64,000 nucleotides of DNA from Anaerolineales bacterium (GTDB lineage: Bacteria; Chloroflexota; Anaerolineae; Anaerolineales; Villigracilaceae): positions 3,100,001 through 3,164,000 of the forward strand of contig JABTTV010000001.1 of NCBI GenBank assembly GCA_015075725.1, written 5' to 3'. The notes beneath the pieces are model-generated. The model was not told the origin of the DNA. It made no database searches and worked only from the letters and a program-made list of their open reading frames with translations. Positions 18,842 through 27,900 of this stretch are shown here, one piece after another. The translations under genes were made by a program, and so were the position numbers. Position 1 is the first letter of the stretch. Every line of letters starts with the position of its first letter.

Positions 18842-19108
18842 ATGGACGTTGATCCTGACAGCCTGGACCCTGAGTTGCGCTTCGCAAGATTATACGCCAT
18901 CGCTTCCACCGCACTTGGGGTGATCAGCCTTTGCCTGGGGGTCATCCCTGCCTGCGGCGTTATTTCAGGGCTTGTGGGCGTTGTGCTTGGCGCTCTCAGC
19001 CTAAGGACGGAGAATACAAAGACCGCGGTGATTGGGATCGGCATCTCATCCATCGGCATCATGGCGGCACTGATCTACGTCATCGGCGTCCTGTATTTTG
19101 GAAAATGA
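18842..19108 (+). CDS. Small two-helix membrane protein (DUF4190-like)
   Basis: 88 residues from the ATG at 18842, which has GGAGGG 7 nt upstream; the frame extends 7 codons further but without a ribosome site. Acidic N-terminus, Gly/Ala-rich helix (about 18-52: GVISLCLGVIPACGVISGLVG) and a second helix (about 62-84). The helix-helix pattern GLVGVVLGALSLR is that of DUF4190-type proteins. Role unknown. It is the only plus-strand gene within the minus-strand carbohydrate region. A 7-bp hairpin (18800-18821, AGCGCCT/AGGCGCT) lies in its leader. The gap 19109-19365 shows nothing recognisable. Confidence 0.65.
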   Translation: MDVDPDSLDPELRFARLYAIASTALGVISLCLGVIPACGVISGLVGVVLGALSLRTENTKTAVIGIGISSIGIMAALIYVIGVLYFGK

Positions 19109-19365
19109 TCATCTGCCGCTGACCTTCAGTATCAGCATTTGGCAGGGAGGATTTCAGCAATTGACGACAATCAAGATATGTTCCATGCCGCTTTCACATA
19201 GTAACGCGAAAATCAATGAGAAAGTAAGAAGCGCGGGTCAAAAGAAAAGATGAAAGCAACAGCGTGAAAGATGTCCGGAAGGGCATGTCGGTCAGGGGCA
19301 AAAAATTCCTCCTTCTCCCTTTTGAAAGAAGAAAGAGGAAAATGGGGCGAGAATCGAGGTTGGGG

Positions 19366-20376
19366 TCAACCTTTGACGCTGCCAGTGGTGAGGCCGCCGA
19401 CGATTTGCTTTTGGAGCGCAATGTAAACAACGGCGACCGGTAGCGCGACGATAACTGCCATTGCGGCGAAACGGTTCCAAGGGACGGAGTTGGCATATTG
19501 GCCGGTCATGTTGTAGAGCGTCATGGCGAGGGTGTAGTCTTTGGGCTGCGAGAGGAACAGCCAGGTGAGGACAAACTCCTGCCAGTGCCCGATGAAGCCG
19601 AGGAAGAATGTGACTGCGAGTTGTGGCATGGCAAGCGGAATGACGATCTGCCAGAAGGTCTGGTTGGCGTCTGCGCCGTCGATCGCGGCGGCTTCTTCGA
19701 GTTCGCGGGGAATGGTGTCGAGGTAGCCTTTGAGGTTCCAGACCGCAAAGGGCAGAGCGGTGGCAGTCATGGCGATGCCTACGCCGAAGAGGGAGTCGCG
19801 CAGGTTGAATTGCAGCCTGCCCTTGCCGTCGGCGCAGATGGTAATCGGTTGAACGGCGATGGTGCCTTCGGCGCATTGCTTGACCTGTACCTGGTTGAGA
19901 AGCAGATACAATGGCGTGCTTAATCCGACCGCTGGCATGAGAAGGGGAATAAATACCAGGATCATCATTACTTCGCGCATTTTAAATTTGAAACGCGAGA
20001 AGGCGTAGGCGGCTGTCACGGCGACGCCCAGCGCGGCAAGCCCCACACCGAGCGAGAGAACGAAACTGTTCCTCAGCAATTCTGCAAATGTGACCGGATT
20101 GCCTGTTGGACGGTCGAGCACCTGACCGTAGGCGACGAAGGAAATTTCTTTTGGGATGAGTTCTAATTGTGAGGGACGGGTGGTCTTGGAACTTAACGAT
20201 AAGGTAACGATATACATGATTGGGAACATCACCGACGCCAGAATGGCTAGCGCTATCAATTGGAGCAGGAGCTGCCTCCAAAGCGGGAGACTGCGCCCAC
20301 CGGTCTGCCCGGAGGTGTTCATATTCATGAATCGGATGATCGAATTCTTCGTGTCGCTTGAGGTTGTCATCGTCAT
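19366..20376 (-). CDS. CUT1 sugar ABC permease, MalG type (system 1)
   Basis: 336 residues, six main hydrophobic segments. The EAA loop that contacts the ATPase reads EEAAAIDGADANQTFWQIVIP-like (IDGADANQTFWQ). A 40-residue insertion (about 155-195, with two Cys) sits in a periplasmic loop after the LYLLLNQVQVK segment, as in maltose-type permeases. Starts by ATGA overlap with the MalF-type gene, so they are translationally coupled. Forms the inner-membrane channel with that partner for an oligosaccharide, probably maltodextrin. Confidence 0.92.
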   Translation of the reverse strand: MTMTTSSDTKNSIIRFMNMNTSGQTGGRSLPLWRQLLLQLIALAILASVMFPIMYIVTLSLSSKTTRPSQLELIPKEISFVAYGQVLDRPTGNPVTFAELLRNSFVLSLGVGLAALGVAVTAAYAFSRFKFKMREVMMILVFIPLLMPAVGLSTPLYLLLNQVQVKQCAEGTIAVQPITICADGKGRLQFNLRDSLFGVGIAMTATALPFAVWNLKGYLDTIPRELEEAAAIDGADANQTFWQIVIPLAMPQLAVTFFLGFIGHWQEFVLTWLFLSQPKDYTLAMTLYNMTGQYANSVPWNRFAAMAVIVALPVAVVYIALQKQIVGGLTTGSVKG

Positions 20377-21386
20377 GCCTCCATGTAATTCTGTGTGGCG
20401 CGGGTGATGCGGTTTGTGATCAGGAAGACGACCAATGCCACAGCGAAGATAATGACGGCAAATGCGGCCGCTACGCCATACCAGCGCAGGTTGCGGACGA
20501 GATTATAGGCGAAAGTCACAAGCAATTCCGTCGAACGAGCGGGTCCGCCGCCGGTCATGAAAAAGACAAAATTGAACAGATTGAACGACAGGGTAAATCC
20601 ATAAACTGCCGCCGGGATCATGGCAGGGCGAAGAAGCGGGACGGTAATGTTCCAGAATTGCTGTCCGCCGGTAGCCCCGTCGATGGAGGCTGCTTCGTAT
20701 AAGTCTTTTGGGATGCTTTGCAATGCGCCGGTCGCCACGACAGACATGAAGGGCCAGCCGAGCCAGAAATTGGCGATCATCATTGCGTAATAGGCAAGGG
20801 TCAACGGAGCGCCCGGCAGGAAGCCGGGGATGGGGGGTTTGACGTCTTCGAACCAGCGGATGTAGATCGGGTCGAAATTTCCAAGGAACGTGCCCGAAAG
20901 AGTTGTGAGCAACTGGTTCATTGCGCCGTAGCGTTCGTCGAAGATGTTCGTCCACACCGTGGCTACCACCAGGGGCGGCACAACGACCGGCAGGACATAG
21001 GCCGCGCGGTAGATACGCTTTAACCAGAGTCCCTCCGTGTTGAGTAGGGTGGCGATCATGACACCGGCGGGAACATGCAGGACGACATTGCTCAACGCCC
21101 ACCAAAAATTAAATTCCAGCACGCGGAAGAAATTGAAATTCTCAACGGGGAGCGCCGCTGTGAAAATATCAACATAGTTTTTAATGCCGATAAATCTAAG
21201 GTCGGGCGATCTCATGCCCAGCAGGAGATGTTGGGTCTCGAAATTTGTGAATGAAATGATGACCTGATAGATGAGCGGATAAAAAGTGATCACCCCCATG
21301 ATAAGAAAAGCAGGTAATAGATAAAGATACGGCAGGACTGCGTTTTGCCTTTTGGTTTTTGCGAAGGATGATTGTGCTGCCGCCAT
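20373..21386 (-). CDS. CUT1 sugar ABC permease, MalF type (system 1)
   Basis: 338 residues from the ATG at 21386, chosen for AGGAG 6 nt upstream; the frame is open 17 codons further. Six-segment permease with EAA loop DLYEAASIDGATGGQQFW. Partner of the MalG-type permease downstream. Lies 93 bp after the binding-protein gene, separated by a strong hairpin (21423-21461). Confidence 0.92.
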   Translation of the reverse strand: MAAAQSSFAKTKRQNAVLPYLYLLPAFLIMGVITFYPLIYQVIISFTNFETQHLLLGMRSPDLRFIGIKNYVDIFTAALPVENFNFFRVLEFNFWWALSNVVLHVPAGVMIATLLNTEGLWLKRIYRAAYVLPVVVPPLVVATVWTNIFDERYGAMNQLLTTLSGTFLGNFDPIYIRWFEDVKPPIPGFLPGAPLTLAYYAMMIANFWLGWPFMSVVATGALQSIPKDLYEAASIDGATGGQQFWNITVPLLRPAMIPAAVYGFTLSFNLFNFVFFMTGGGPARSTELLVTFAYNLVRNLRWYGVAAAFAVIIFAVALVVFLITNRITRATQNYMEA

Positions 21387-21422
21387 CTTGTTCTCCTTGG
21401 TGGGGTCTTCTTCTGCAAATGT

Positions 21423-21461
21423 GGGAGGAGCGGACAAGAATGATCCTTGTCCGCTCCTCCC
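21423..21461 (-). terminator. Intra-operon hairpin between binding protein and permease genes (system 1)
   Basis: Perfect 16-bp stem (GGGAGGAGCGGACAAG and its complement) with a 7-nt loop, 19 nt after the binding-protein stop. No T-run follows on the minus strand, so partial termination or 3' end protection of the binding-protein message is more likely than full termination. Confidence 0.75.
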
Positions 21462-21479
21462 TGCTTGTTGCAGTTTGAA

Positions 21480-22655
21480 CTACTTGGTCGCGCCTTCGAA
21501 AGCGGTGGCGACCCAGTCGGCAGCCGGGGTTCCGGCATCAAAGACCTGGTCGGTTCCGCAGAAGTTGCCCCAGTAGTTGCCCATGGCTTCCACCTGCGGG
21601 CGGAAGTAGGCAGTGGAGAAGGCATCGAGCAGACCCTGGATGAGCGGGTCGGTCACTTCAACAGTGGTGTTGGCGGGGACATGGCCGGCTTCGTTCATCA
21701 TGGCTTCCTGAGCGGCTTTGTTGGTCAGGTAGAGAGCTACTTCGAGAGCGGCTTCCTGATTTTCGCTGTTCGGGTTGAAGTACCAGCCATCTACGCCGAG
21801 GAGCGGGTTGGAAGCGCCGCCGGGACCGGCAGGGATCGGGGCAACGCCGAGCTTGTCGCCAAGGGCGTTGCGATAATCGCCCATTGCCCAGTTGCCATTG
21901 GTGATCGCGGCAACGGTGCCTTCAGTGAAGGGAGCTAGACCATCGCTGTCATTGCGGGGCCAGCCGTTTTCAACGGAGACCTGATACAGGTCATTGAGGT
22001 AAGACATGGCATCGGCAACTTTCGCCTGGTTGGCATCAGCAGCGACAAAATTGAACTGATCGTCGAAGATCTGACCGCCAAAGGAGCCGAAAAAGCCCCA
22101 GTGGTGGTAGCAGCCGAATGAAATGGCGACCGGGGTGCCGCCTTCCATCAACTCTTTCAGGTCGTCAGTGGTGGCGGGTGGTTCGGCGAGCATGTCCTTG
22201 TTGTACCAAAAGACCACAGCCTTGAGCGATTCGGGGATGCCGTACAACTTGCCGTCGTACATCATGCCGCCCTTGGAGAGATCACTGTAATCACCGAGTT
22301 TGCCGTCTGCGAGGGCGGTGATGTCAGCAATGGTCCCAGCGCGAGCCTGACCGCCAAGGTTGTCGTTCGGGGCGATGAACATATCCGGCCCGCCTCCCGC
22401 GGCAACATCGGTGTCATATTTGGTGAAGATGTCGTTAAACGGCACTTGAAGTACGTTGATGGTGATATTCGGGAGATCGGTCTTTGCCTGTTCCAACAAA
22501 TTGGTTAGGGCAATTTCTTCAGCAGAACCGGTGCCATACGCATGCCAGAAGGTTACTTCACCCTGGGTAGTCGCAGCTCCGCCGCCGCCACATGCGGCAA
22601 GCGCGAGGGAAGCGACCATCAAAACGCTCAACAAAGCAAGCAATTTCTTTTTCAT
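21480..22655 (-). CDS. Extracellular sugar-binding lipoprotein, maltose type (system 1)
   Basis: 391 residues. Lipoprotein signal with lipobox LAAC (MVASLALAAC) and a Gly-rich linker, then a family-1 solute-binding fold: VTFWHAYGTGS, AAGGGPDMFIAPND, the KAVVFWYNKDML hinge segment and PLLGVDGWYFN. Delivers a maltose/maltodextrin-like ligand to the MalF/MalG permease. A short leader (96 bp) separates it from the ATPase gene upstream. Confidence 0.92.
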   Translation of the reverse strand: MKKKLLALLSVLMVASLALAACGGGGAATTQGEVTFWHAYGTGSAEEIALTNLLEQAKTDLPNITINVLQVPFNDIFTKYDTDVAAGGGPDMFIAPNDNLGGQARAGTIADITALADGKLGDYSDLSKGGMMYDGKLYGIPESLKAVVFWYNKDMLAEPPATTDDLKELMEGGTPVAISFGCYHHWGFFGSFGGQIFDDQFNFVAADANQAKVADAMSYLNDLYQVSVENGWPRNDSDGLAPFTEGTVAAITNGNWAMGDYRNALGDKLGVAPIPAGPGGASNPLLGVDGWYFNPNSENQEAALEVALYLTNKAAQEAMMNEAGHVPANTTVEVTDPLIQGLLDAFSTAYFRPQVEAMGNYWGNFCGTDQVFDAGTPAADWVATAFEGATK

Positions 22656-22751
22656 TCTCTTTTACTCCTTGGATTTTATTGAAAGCAATGTTTTACTGGA
22701 GTCGTGCAGTTTGCGTTTTTTTGGCCGGGCAACCACCTCCTTTATAGGCGA

Positions 22752-23852
22752 TTATCGAATGGCTTCTTCCGTCTCTGTATCGAAGATGTGGAACTTGTCC
22801 ATGTCAAAGATGACCTGGACGTCATGCCCCACACGCTTCTGCGAGCGGGGATCGACACGGGCAATGAATGTGTTCGCTCCTGTGATCAGGTAGAGGAAGG
22901 TTTCATTTCCCATTAACTCGGTCACATCCACTTTGGCGCTTACTTTTTCTCCGTGAATGTTGGGCGGGGCAAATTCGGGGTCGTGGATGTTCTCCGGGCG
23001 GATGCCGAAAACAATTTTCTTGCCGTTCATGTTTTTATACGGCGCGGCAAGCGCATCCGGGATCTGCACCTTGAAAGAATCCATGTCCACCGTCACTTTC
23101 CCTCCGTCGACATCGATCTTACCGGGGAAGAAGTTCATGGACGGGGAACCGATAAAACCTGCGACGAAGAGGTTGGCAGGACGGTCGTATAACACCTGCG
23201 GAGTATCCAGTTGCTGAAGCAGACCCTTATTGATCACCGCGATGCGGCTCGCCATGGTCATGGCTTCGGTCTGGTCGTGGGTAACGTAGATGAAGGTCGT
23301 TTGCAAACGCTGGTGAAGCTTGCTGATCTCGGCACGCATCTGAACCCGCAATTTCGCATCGAGATTGGAAAGCGGCTCATCGAAGAGAAAGACCTTCGGT
23401 TCGCGCACGATGGCGCGTCCAACAGCCACTCTCTGGCGTTGCCCGCCGGATAATTGGCGCGGTTTGCGGTCGAGCAAATGTTTGATGTCGAGGATTTCCG
23501 CCGCCTCGTTCACACGCCTGTTGATCTCACTTTTCGGCGTCTTGCGTAATTTCAAGCCGAACGCCATATTGTCGAAAACAGTCATGTGCGGATAGAGCGC
23601 ATAGGATTGGAACACCATGGCAATATCGCGATCTTTGGGCGCCACGTCGTTTACGATGCGGTCGCCGATCTTGATCTCACCCGAGGTGATCTCCTCCAAG
23701 CCTGCCAACATGCGCAGGGCGGTTGTCTTGCCGCAGCCGGAAGGCCCGACCAGCACGAGAAACTCCTTGTCATCAACCGTGAAATTGATATTCTTGATGA
23801 CAGATACATCCCCGAAATTCTTGACTACATTGTTGTATGTTACGCTTGCCAT
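22752..23852 (-). CDS. Sugar ABC transporter ATPase (MalK/MsmK/UgpC type)
   Basis: 366 residues from the ATG at 23852, preceded by GGAGGTAATACC. Walker [11 protein letters not shown]-loop FQSYALYP, signature [14 protein letters not shown], Walker [15 protein letters not shown], switch His in [12 protein letters not shown], and a C-terminal OB/TOBE regulatory domain from about residue 240. It is the only ATPase in the window for two complete CUT1 permease sets, so it may energise both, as MsmK-type ATPases do. It heads system 1. Confidence 0.93.
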   Translation of the reverse strand: MASVTYNNVVKNFGDVSVIKNINFTVDDKEFLVLVGPSGCGKTTALRMLAGLEEITSGEIKIGDRIVNDVAPKDRDIAMVFQSYALYPHMTVFDNMAFGLKLRKTPKSEINRRVNEAAEILDIKHLLDRKPRQLSGGQRQRVAVGRAIVREPKVFLFDEPLSNLDAKLRVQMRAEISKLHQRLQTTFIYVTHDQTEAMTMASRIAVINKGLLQQLDTPQVLYDRPANLFVAGFIGSPSMNFFPGKIDVDGGKVTVDMDSFKVQIPDALAAPYKNMNGKKIVFGIRPENIHDPEFAPPNIHGEKVSAKVDVTELMGNETFLYLITGANTFIARVDPRSQKRVGHDVQVIFDMDKFHIFDTETEEAIR

Positions 23853-23889
23853 GGTATTACCTCCAATTCTGAACGAGTATGGTAATTTA

Positions 23890-23895
23890 ATTATA
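23890..23895 (-). promoter_or_regulatory. Candidate -10 box upstream of the sugar ATPase gene
   Basis: TATAAT on the minus strand, 38 nt before the ATG. No consensus -35 at the right distance, which would fit an activator-dependent promoter or chance in an AT-rich gap. Confidence 0.35.
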
Positions 23896-23947
23896 ACCAC
23901 AAGGGCGCAATTGACCTATACCTTTGATAAAACAGATAGTTGTTTGG

Positions 23948-24940
23948 CTAAACAAAGTCGCTTAAATCGACCGGTTTTCCTATGTCGGCAGATTTTGCCA
24001 GCGACAATATTGCGGCAATATTCGCCCGGCTGTCTGCCAGGGTGACACGCGGTGTTTTCCCGGACTGGATGGCATCGCACAAATCCTCAACCTCTCCAAG
24101 ATAAAGTTCGCGGCCTTTGATTCTTATCCTTTCCTGTTTTCCGTCGCGCTTCAGGTAGAGATCGTTCTTCAATCCCGGCTTGAAAGGATCAGGGATGTTC
24201 AAGACGGCTTCCGTCCCGACGATCTCAACATAGGATCTTAGTGAAGACCGGAATCCGCTATCGAATTGCATATGGACCCCGCTCCCGAATCGCATCTGCC
24301 CATAAAATGACTCATCGCATCCCCCCGGACCCGTAACCTGCCAGCCAAACACCTCGATCGGTTCTTCCCCGAGAATCGTCCGCGCGTACGAGATCGGGTA
24401 ACAGCCCACATCCCATAGGCTTCCGCCGCCGTATTCTTTTACAAGTCGGATATCGCCTTCCCGGCTGAGACCGAACGTGAACGCGCCTTTGATAAGTTGA
24501 ACCCTGCCAATCGCGCCATTATTCACCAACTCTATGACCTTGATCGTCTGGGGGTGATGACGGTACATAAAGGCTTCCGTTGCAATGTTGCCCGTCTCCT
24601 TCGCCGCGGCAATGATCGCATCCACTTCCTCGAGTTTAAGCGCGAGCGGTTTTTCGCAAAGGACATGTTTCCCGGCATATAAGGCTTTTATCGTCCATTC
24701 GGCATGGAGATGATTGGGCAGGGGATTGTAGATGACGTCGATTTCGGGATCGGCAAGCAGTTCTTCGTAACTACCGTACACCTTGGGTATTCCCCATTCG
24801 CGGGCGTAAGCCTGGGCGGAGGTAAGGCTCCGCGAAGCGACCCCCAGTAACCGGGTCCGTTTGGAGGCGCGCAAGGGCTTAATCAAAGCGCGGTTGATGC
24901 GGGCAGTCGAAAGCAATCCCCAACTAATGGCGTTGTTCAT
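23948..24940 (-). CDS. Gfo/Idh/MocA-family NAD(P)-dependent dehydrogenase
   Basis: 330 residues. N-terminal Rossmann fold (WGLLSTARINRA, in place of the classic GxGxxG) and the EKP catalytic motif in HVLCEKPLAL. C-terminal dimer/substrate domain with GGGSLWDVGCYPISY. Members oxidise sugar or inositol hydroxyls, or reduce sugar aldehydes. Its start overlaps the MFS gene's end by 17 bp, so it is the last gene of the ROK-controlled unit and probably processes the imported sugar. Confidence 0.9.
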   Translation of the reverse strand: MNNAISWGLLSTARINRALIKPLRASKRTRLLGVASRSLTSAQAYAREWGIPKVYGSYEELLADPEIDVIYNPLPNHLHAEWTIKALYAGKHVLCEKPLALKLEEVDAIIAAAKETGNIATEAFMYRHHPQTIKVIELVNNGAIGRVQLIKGAFTFGLSREGDIRLVKEYGGGSLWDVGCYPISYARTILGEEPIEVFGWQVTGPGGCDESFYGQMRFGSGVHMQFDSGFRSSLRSYVEIVGTEAVLNIPDPFKPGLKNDLYLKRDGKQERIRIKGRELYLGEVEDLCDAIQSGKTPRVTLADSRANIAAILSLAKSADIGKPVDLSDFV

Positions 24941-26084
24941 TCCAGTTCCTTTTATTCAGAATAACGATGAAGAACAAGGTCAAAGCAGAGAGAATCAGGA
25001 TAACTCCCATCCCTGCCTGCAACCCGTAAATATCCCCGACCCAGCCTGTCAGCCAGGGACCAATAACGCCGCCCAACCCTGAGAAAGTGAACAGCACTCC
25101 CAGGATCGTATTGATGTTTTCTGTTCTTTCATCCGAGACGGCGGCGGTTATCGTGGGAAATATGATCGAAAAAAAGAAACCGGTAAGGGGAAGGAAAAAA
25201 ACATAAGGAGAGTAGATGCCAAAAAGAGTGCATAGGACAGCGAGCAAGGATGAGATCATAATTGACCGGAGATACCCCAGTTTTTTAACCACGAGACTGC
25301 CGAGGAATCGACCCATCATAAGCAGGCCGAAGAACAGGGCGAGATAAGAATTGCTGGCGTTTCCGTTCATGTCGCGAACATCTTGAAGATAGACAACCAT
25401 CCATGAGGCGAGACCGATCTCGGATGCGACATAGAACATCATGGCGGCGTAGAAGAAAGACATGCGCCGGTCAAAGGCAATGCGCGGGATCGAGCGGAAA
25501 TCGAGCGATGATCTCTCCGCCGCCCTTGGGAACCGGGAGGAAAAGCTGAAGAGGACGAATATTACGATGAGCAGGAGGTCCCAACGGAAAACTTCCCGCC
25601 AGTCCGATCCGAGGCTGAAGAGAAAACTCGCGAATAACGGCGCAAGCATCGAACCGAGTCCATGCATTACTGCCATTAAATTCAGATACAACCCTTTTTG
25701 CTCGTGGTACAAATTAACGATCACTGCATTCGGTCCCAACTCGAACGCGCCAAGTCCCAGCCCGACGATGAAGAGCGACGCTGATAAACCGAAAACTGTT
25801 CCAAGAAAACTGTAACCTCCAACACCGATCGCCAATAAAATTTCCGCCAGGACGATGACGAGTTTAAGGCCGTATTTATCTGCAAGGATTCCAGTAATGA
25901 GCGTGGCGATTAAAAACCCGACATATTCCCCGAACAGGATATTCCCGCCTTCTCGGTATTGGATGTCAAGTTCCTTGATAACGGATGGCAGGGTGGGTCC
26001 TTTGAGGTTGTCAGTAATACCGAAAAGGAAAAACGCAAAAAAACAAATGACCGTCAGGACGAAGGGGCTGTATTTGGGTTGCAT
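24924..26084 (-). CDS. MFS transporter (fucose permease-like)
   Basis: 387 residues from the ATG at 26084. Twelve hydrophobic segments; the N-half has FGITDNLKGPTLPSV and the GxLADKYG-type loop (ILADKYGLK), and the second half repeats GRFLGSLVVKK. The pattern is that of FucP/FHS-like sugar symporters, though the substrate is a guess. No clear ribosome site; it may rely on translation from upstream. Lies 44 bp after the MalG-type gene of system 2. Confidence 0.8.
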   Translation of the reverse strand: MQPKYSPFVLTVICFFAFFLFGITDNLKGPTLPSVIKELDIQYREGGNILFGEYVGFLIATLITGILADKYGLKLVIVLAEILLAIGVGGYSFLGTVFGLSASLFIVGLGLGAFELGPNAVIVNLYHEQKGLYLNLMAVMHGLGSMLAPLFASFLFSLGSDWREVFRWDLLLIVIFVLFSFSSRFPRAAERSSLDFRSIPRIAFDRRMSFFYAAMMFYVASEIGLASWMVVYLQDVRDMNGNASNSYLALFFGLLMMGRFLGSLVVKKLGYLRSIMISSLLAVLCTLFGIYSPYVFFLPLTGFFFSIIFPTITAAVSDERTENINTILGVLFTFSGLGGVIGPWLTGWVGDIYGLQAGMGVILILSALTLFFIVILNKRNWNEQRH

Positions 26085-26128
26085 GATCGAAAAAGGACCG
26101 GTTTCGTTTTGAAACCAGTCCTCATGAC

Positions 26129-26950
26129 CTACCCCTTGAGCGACCCCGCAAGCAATCCGCGGAGGAAGAACCTGCCGAGGAAGATATACACCAGAAGGGT
26201 CGGGAGTGCGGCAAGCAGTGAGCCCGCCATTTGTACATTCCATGCGATGATCTGACTTCCAGCCATGTTATTCAATGCGACCGTGATGGGCCAATCCTCG
26301 TTGCCGGTCAGGATGACGGCGAAGAGAAAATCGTTCCACGCTGAGGTGAATTGCCAGATGAGCACCACCACGAAGCTAGGCAGGGAAATCGGTAGTAGGA
26401 TATGCCGATAAATTCCGAGCATATCCGCCCCATCCATCTTGGCGGCTTCGAGCAGTTCCTGCGGCAGGCTGGCGTAATAGTTGCGGAATGTGAGTGTGGT
26501 GATCGGAATTCCATAGATGATATGGGCAAGGATGAGTCCCGGAATGCCACCCAAACCGACCGACCTCATGAATTGCACCAGCGGAATCATGATGCTTTGG
26601 TAGGGAATGAACATGCCGAATAGAAGGAAGGGGAAAATAACATCCGCGCCGCGGAACTTCCATTTGGCGAGGACAAATCCGTTCAACGAGCCTAGCGCTG
26701 ACGAGATCAACGTGGCGGGAATCACCATGATAAAACTGTTCTTGAGGGAAGGCGAGAGCCTTGCCCAGGCTTCGACATAATTATCGAATGCGATACCTTT
26801 GGGAAGATTCCACATTGTCTTCAAATCAATCTCTGCAAAACTTTTAAAACCCGTCGCCAACATGACATACATGGGTAAGAGGTAGAAAACCGCCATTAAG
26901 ATAAGCGGAATATAAAGCCAGTATTTCCCGGGGCGGAGGTTGGTATTCAT
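26129..26950 (-). CDS. CUT1 sugar ABC permease, MalG type (system 2)
   Basis: 274 residues from the ATG at 26950, which overlaps the upstream stop as ATGA; a longer frame exists but is not needed. Six segments, EAA loop ELLEAAKMDGADMLGIYRHI. C-terminus GLLAGSLKG is the common MalG-type end. Pairs with the MalF-type permease just upstream. Confidence 0.92.
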   Translation of the reverse strand: MNTNLRPGKYWLYIPLILMAVFYLLPMYVMLATGFKSFAEIDLKTMWNLPKGIAFDNYVEAWARLSPSLKNSFIMVIPATLISSALGSLNGFVLAKWKFRGADVIFPFLLFGMFIPYQSIMIPLVQFMRSVGLGGIPGLILAHIIYGIPITTLTFRNYYASLPQELLEAAKMDGADMLGIYRHILLPISLPSFVVVLIWQFTSAWNDFLFAVILTGNEDWPITVALNNMAGSQIIAWNVQMAGSLLAALPTLLVYIFLGRFFLRGLLAGSLKG

Positions 26951-27834
26951 TGCTCGGTCTCCGTTCGCAGGGTAAAGCGAATATAGGGAATGATAAGAAC
27001 CGCTACGCTGATCAGTAGAAGGATTCCGATGGCAGCGCCTTTTCCATAGAACAAGCCATCGAATGTGACCTGCCACATGTAGATGGCTGGCACATCTAGC
27101 GCATATTGCTTCCCGGCAATGGCAATGATCAGGTCAAAGACTTTGAGGGAGATGTGCCCGAGGATGATGAGGGCGGAAAGCGTGACAGGAGATAAGAGTG
27201 GGAGCATGATGTATCGATAAACCTGTAACTCATTTGCTCCATCGATTTGAGCCGCCTCCCTGAGTTCAACAGGTATCGCGCGTAGCCCAGCGAGATATAA
27301 CGCCATTGTGTAACCGGACATCTGCCATATGGCGGCAAGCGCAATCGCTGCCATGCCCCAGGTGGGGGTGGTGTGCCATGCGTTTTCCAGAAAATCCAGC
27401 CCAAGATAAGAAAAAAGGAGATTAAGTCCACTGGTACGGGCACCAGTTGCAGGATTCATCAACCACCGCCACACCACGCCGGTCACGATGAAGGAGATCG
27501 CCATTGGAAAGAGAAAGAGGCTGCGAAAGAACCCTTCGCCTTTCAGCCCCTGGTCAAGCATGACTGCAAGGATAAATCCAAGAACGATGCTCCCTATGAC
27601 AAAGACCCCCGTGAAAATCAACGTATTTCGGATGTCAACCTGAAAGCGCTGATCTCTAAATAGATCAAGATAGTTGTTGATCCCATTCCAAGTGTAGTCC
27701 GCAGTGAGACCTTTCCATTTGCTCAATGAAACGCGAACAGACCAGCCGATGAAAGCATAAACAAAGATAAATACAGCCAGGATCGAAGGGGAGACGAGCA
27801 GGATGTTCAGGATTCGGTCTTTGTCTTTCGACAT
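26947..27834 (-). CDS. CUT1 sugar ABC permease, MalF type (system 2)
   Basis: 295 residues, six hydrophobic segments and EAA loop ELREAAQIDGANELQVYRY. Resembles glucose/mannose-type (GtsB-like) permeases in its short N-terminus and length. Follows the binding-protein gene after a hairpin. Confidence 0.92.
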   Translation of the reverse strand: MSKDKDRILNILLVSPSILAVFIFVYAFIGWSVRVSLSKWKGLTADYTWNGINNYLDLFRDQRFQVDIRNTLIFTGVFVIGSIVLGFILAVMLDQGLKGEGFFRSLFLFPMAISFIVTGVVWRWLMNPATGARTSGLNLLFSYLGLDFLENAWHTTPTWGMAAIALAAIWQMSGYTMALYLAGLRAIPVELREAAQIDGANELQVYRYIMLPLLSPVTLSALIILGHISLKVFDLIIAIAGKQYALDVPAIYMWQVTFDGLFYGKGAAIGILLLISVAVLIIPYIRFTLRTETEQ

Positions 27835-27853
27835 GGGATGCCTCGTTCAATAG

Positions 27854-27889
27854 AAAATGGTTGAGGCTCGTGCGAGCCTCAACCATTTT
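27854..27889 (-). terminator. Intra-operon hairpin between binding protein and permease genes (system 2)
   Basis: Perfect inverted repeat of 17 bp (AAAATGGTTGAGGCTCG and complement around TG), 12 nt after the binding-protein stop. On the minus strand the 3' arm ends in TTTT, so it can act as an attenuating terminator. Confidence 0.8.
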
Positions 27890-27900
27890 AACACCAAGTT

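Noticed and set aside
23934..23955. TTGTTT-GGCT-AAACAA as a second ROK operator
   Set aside because: Only 6-bp arms, unlike the 30521-30549 palindrome, and it lies at the end of the dehydrogenase gene.
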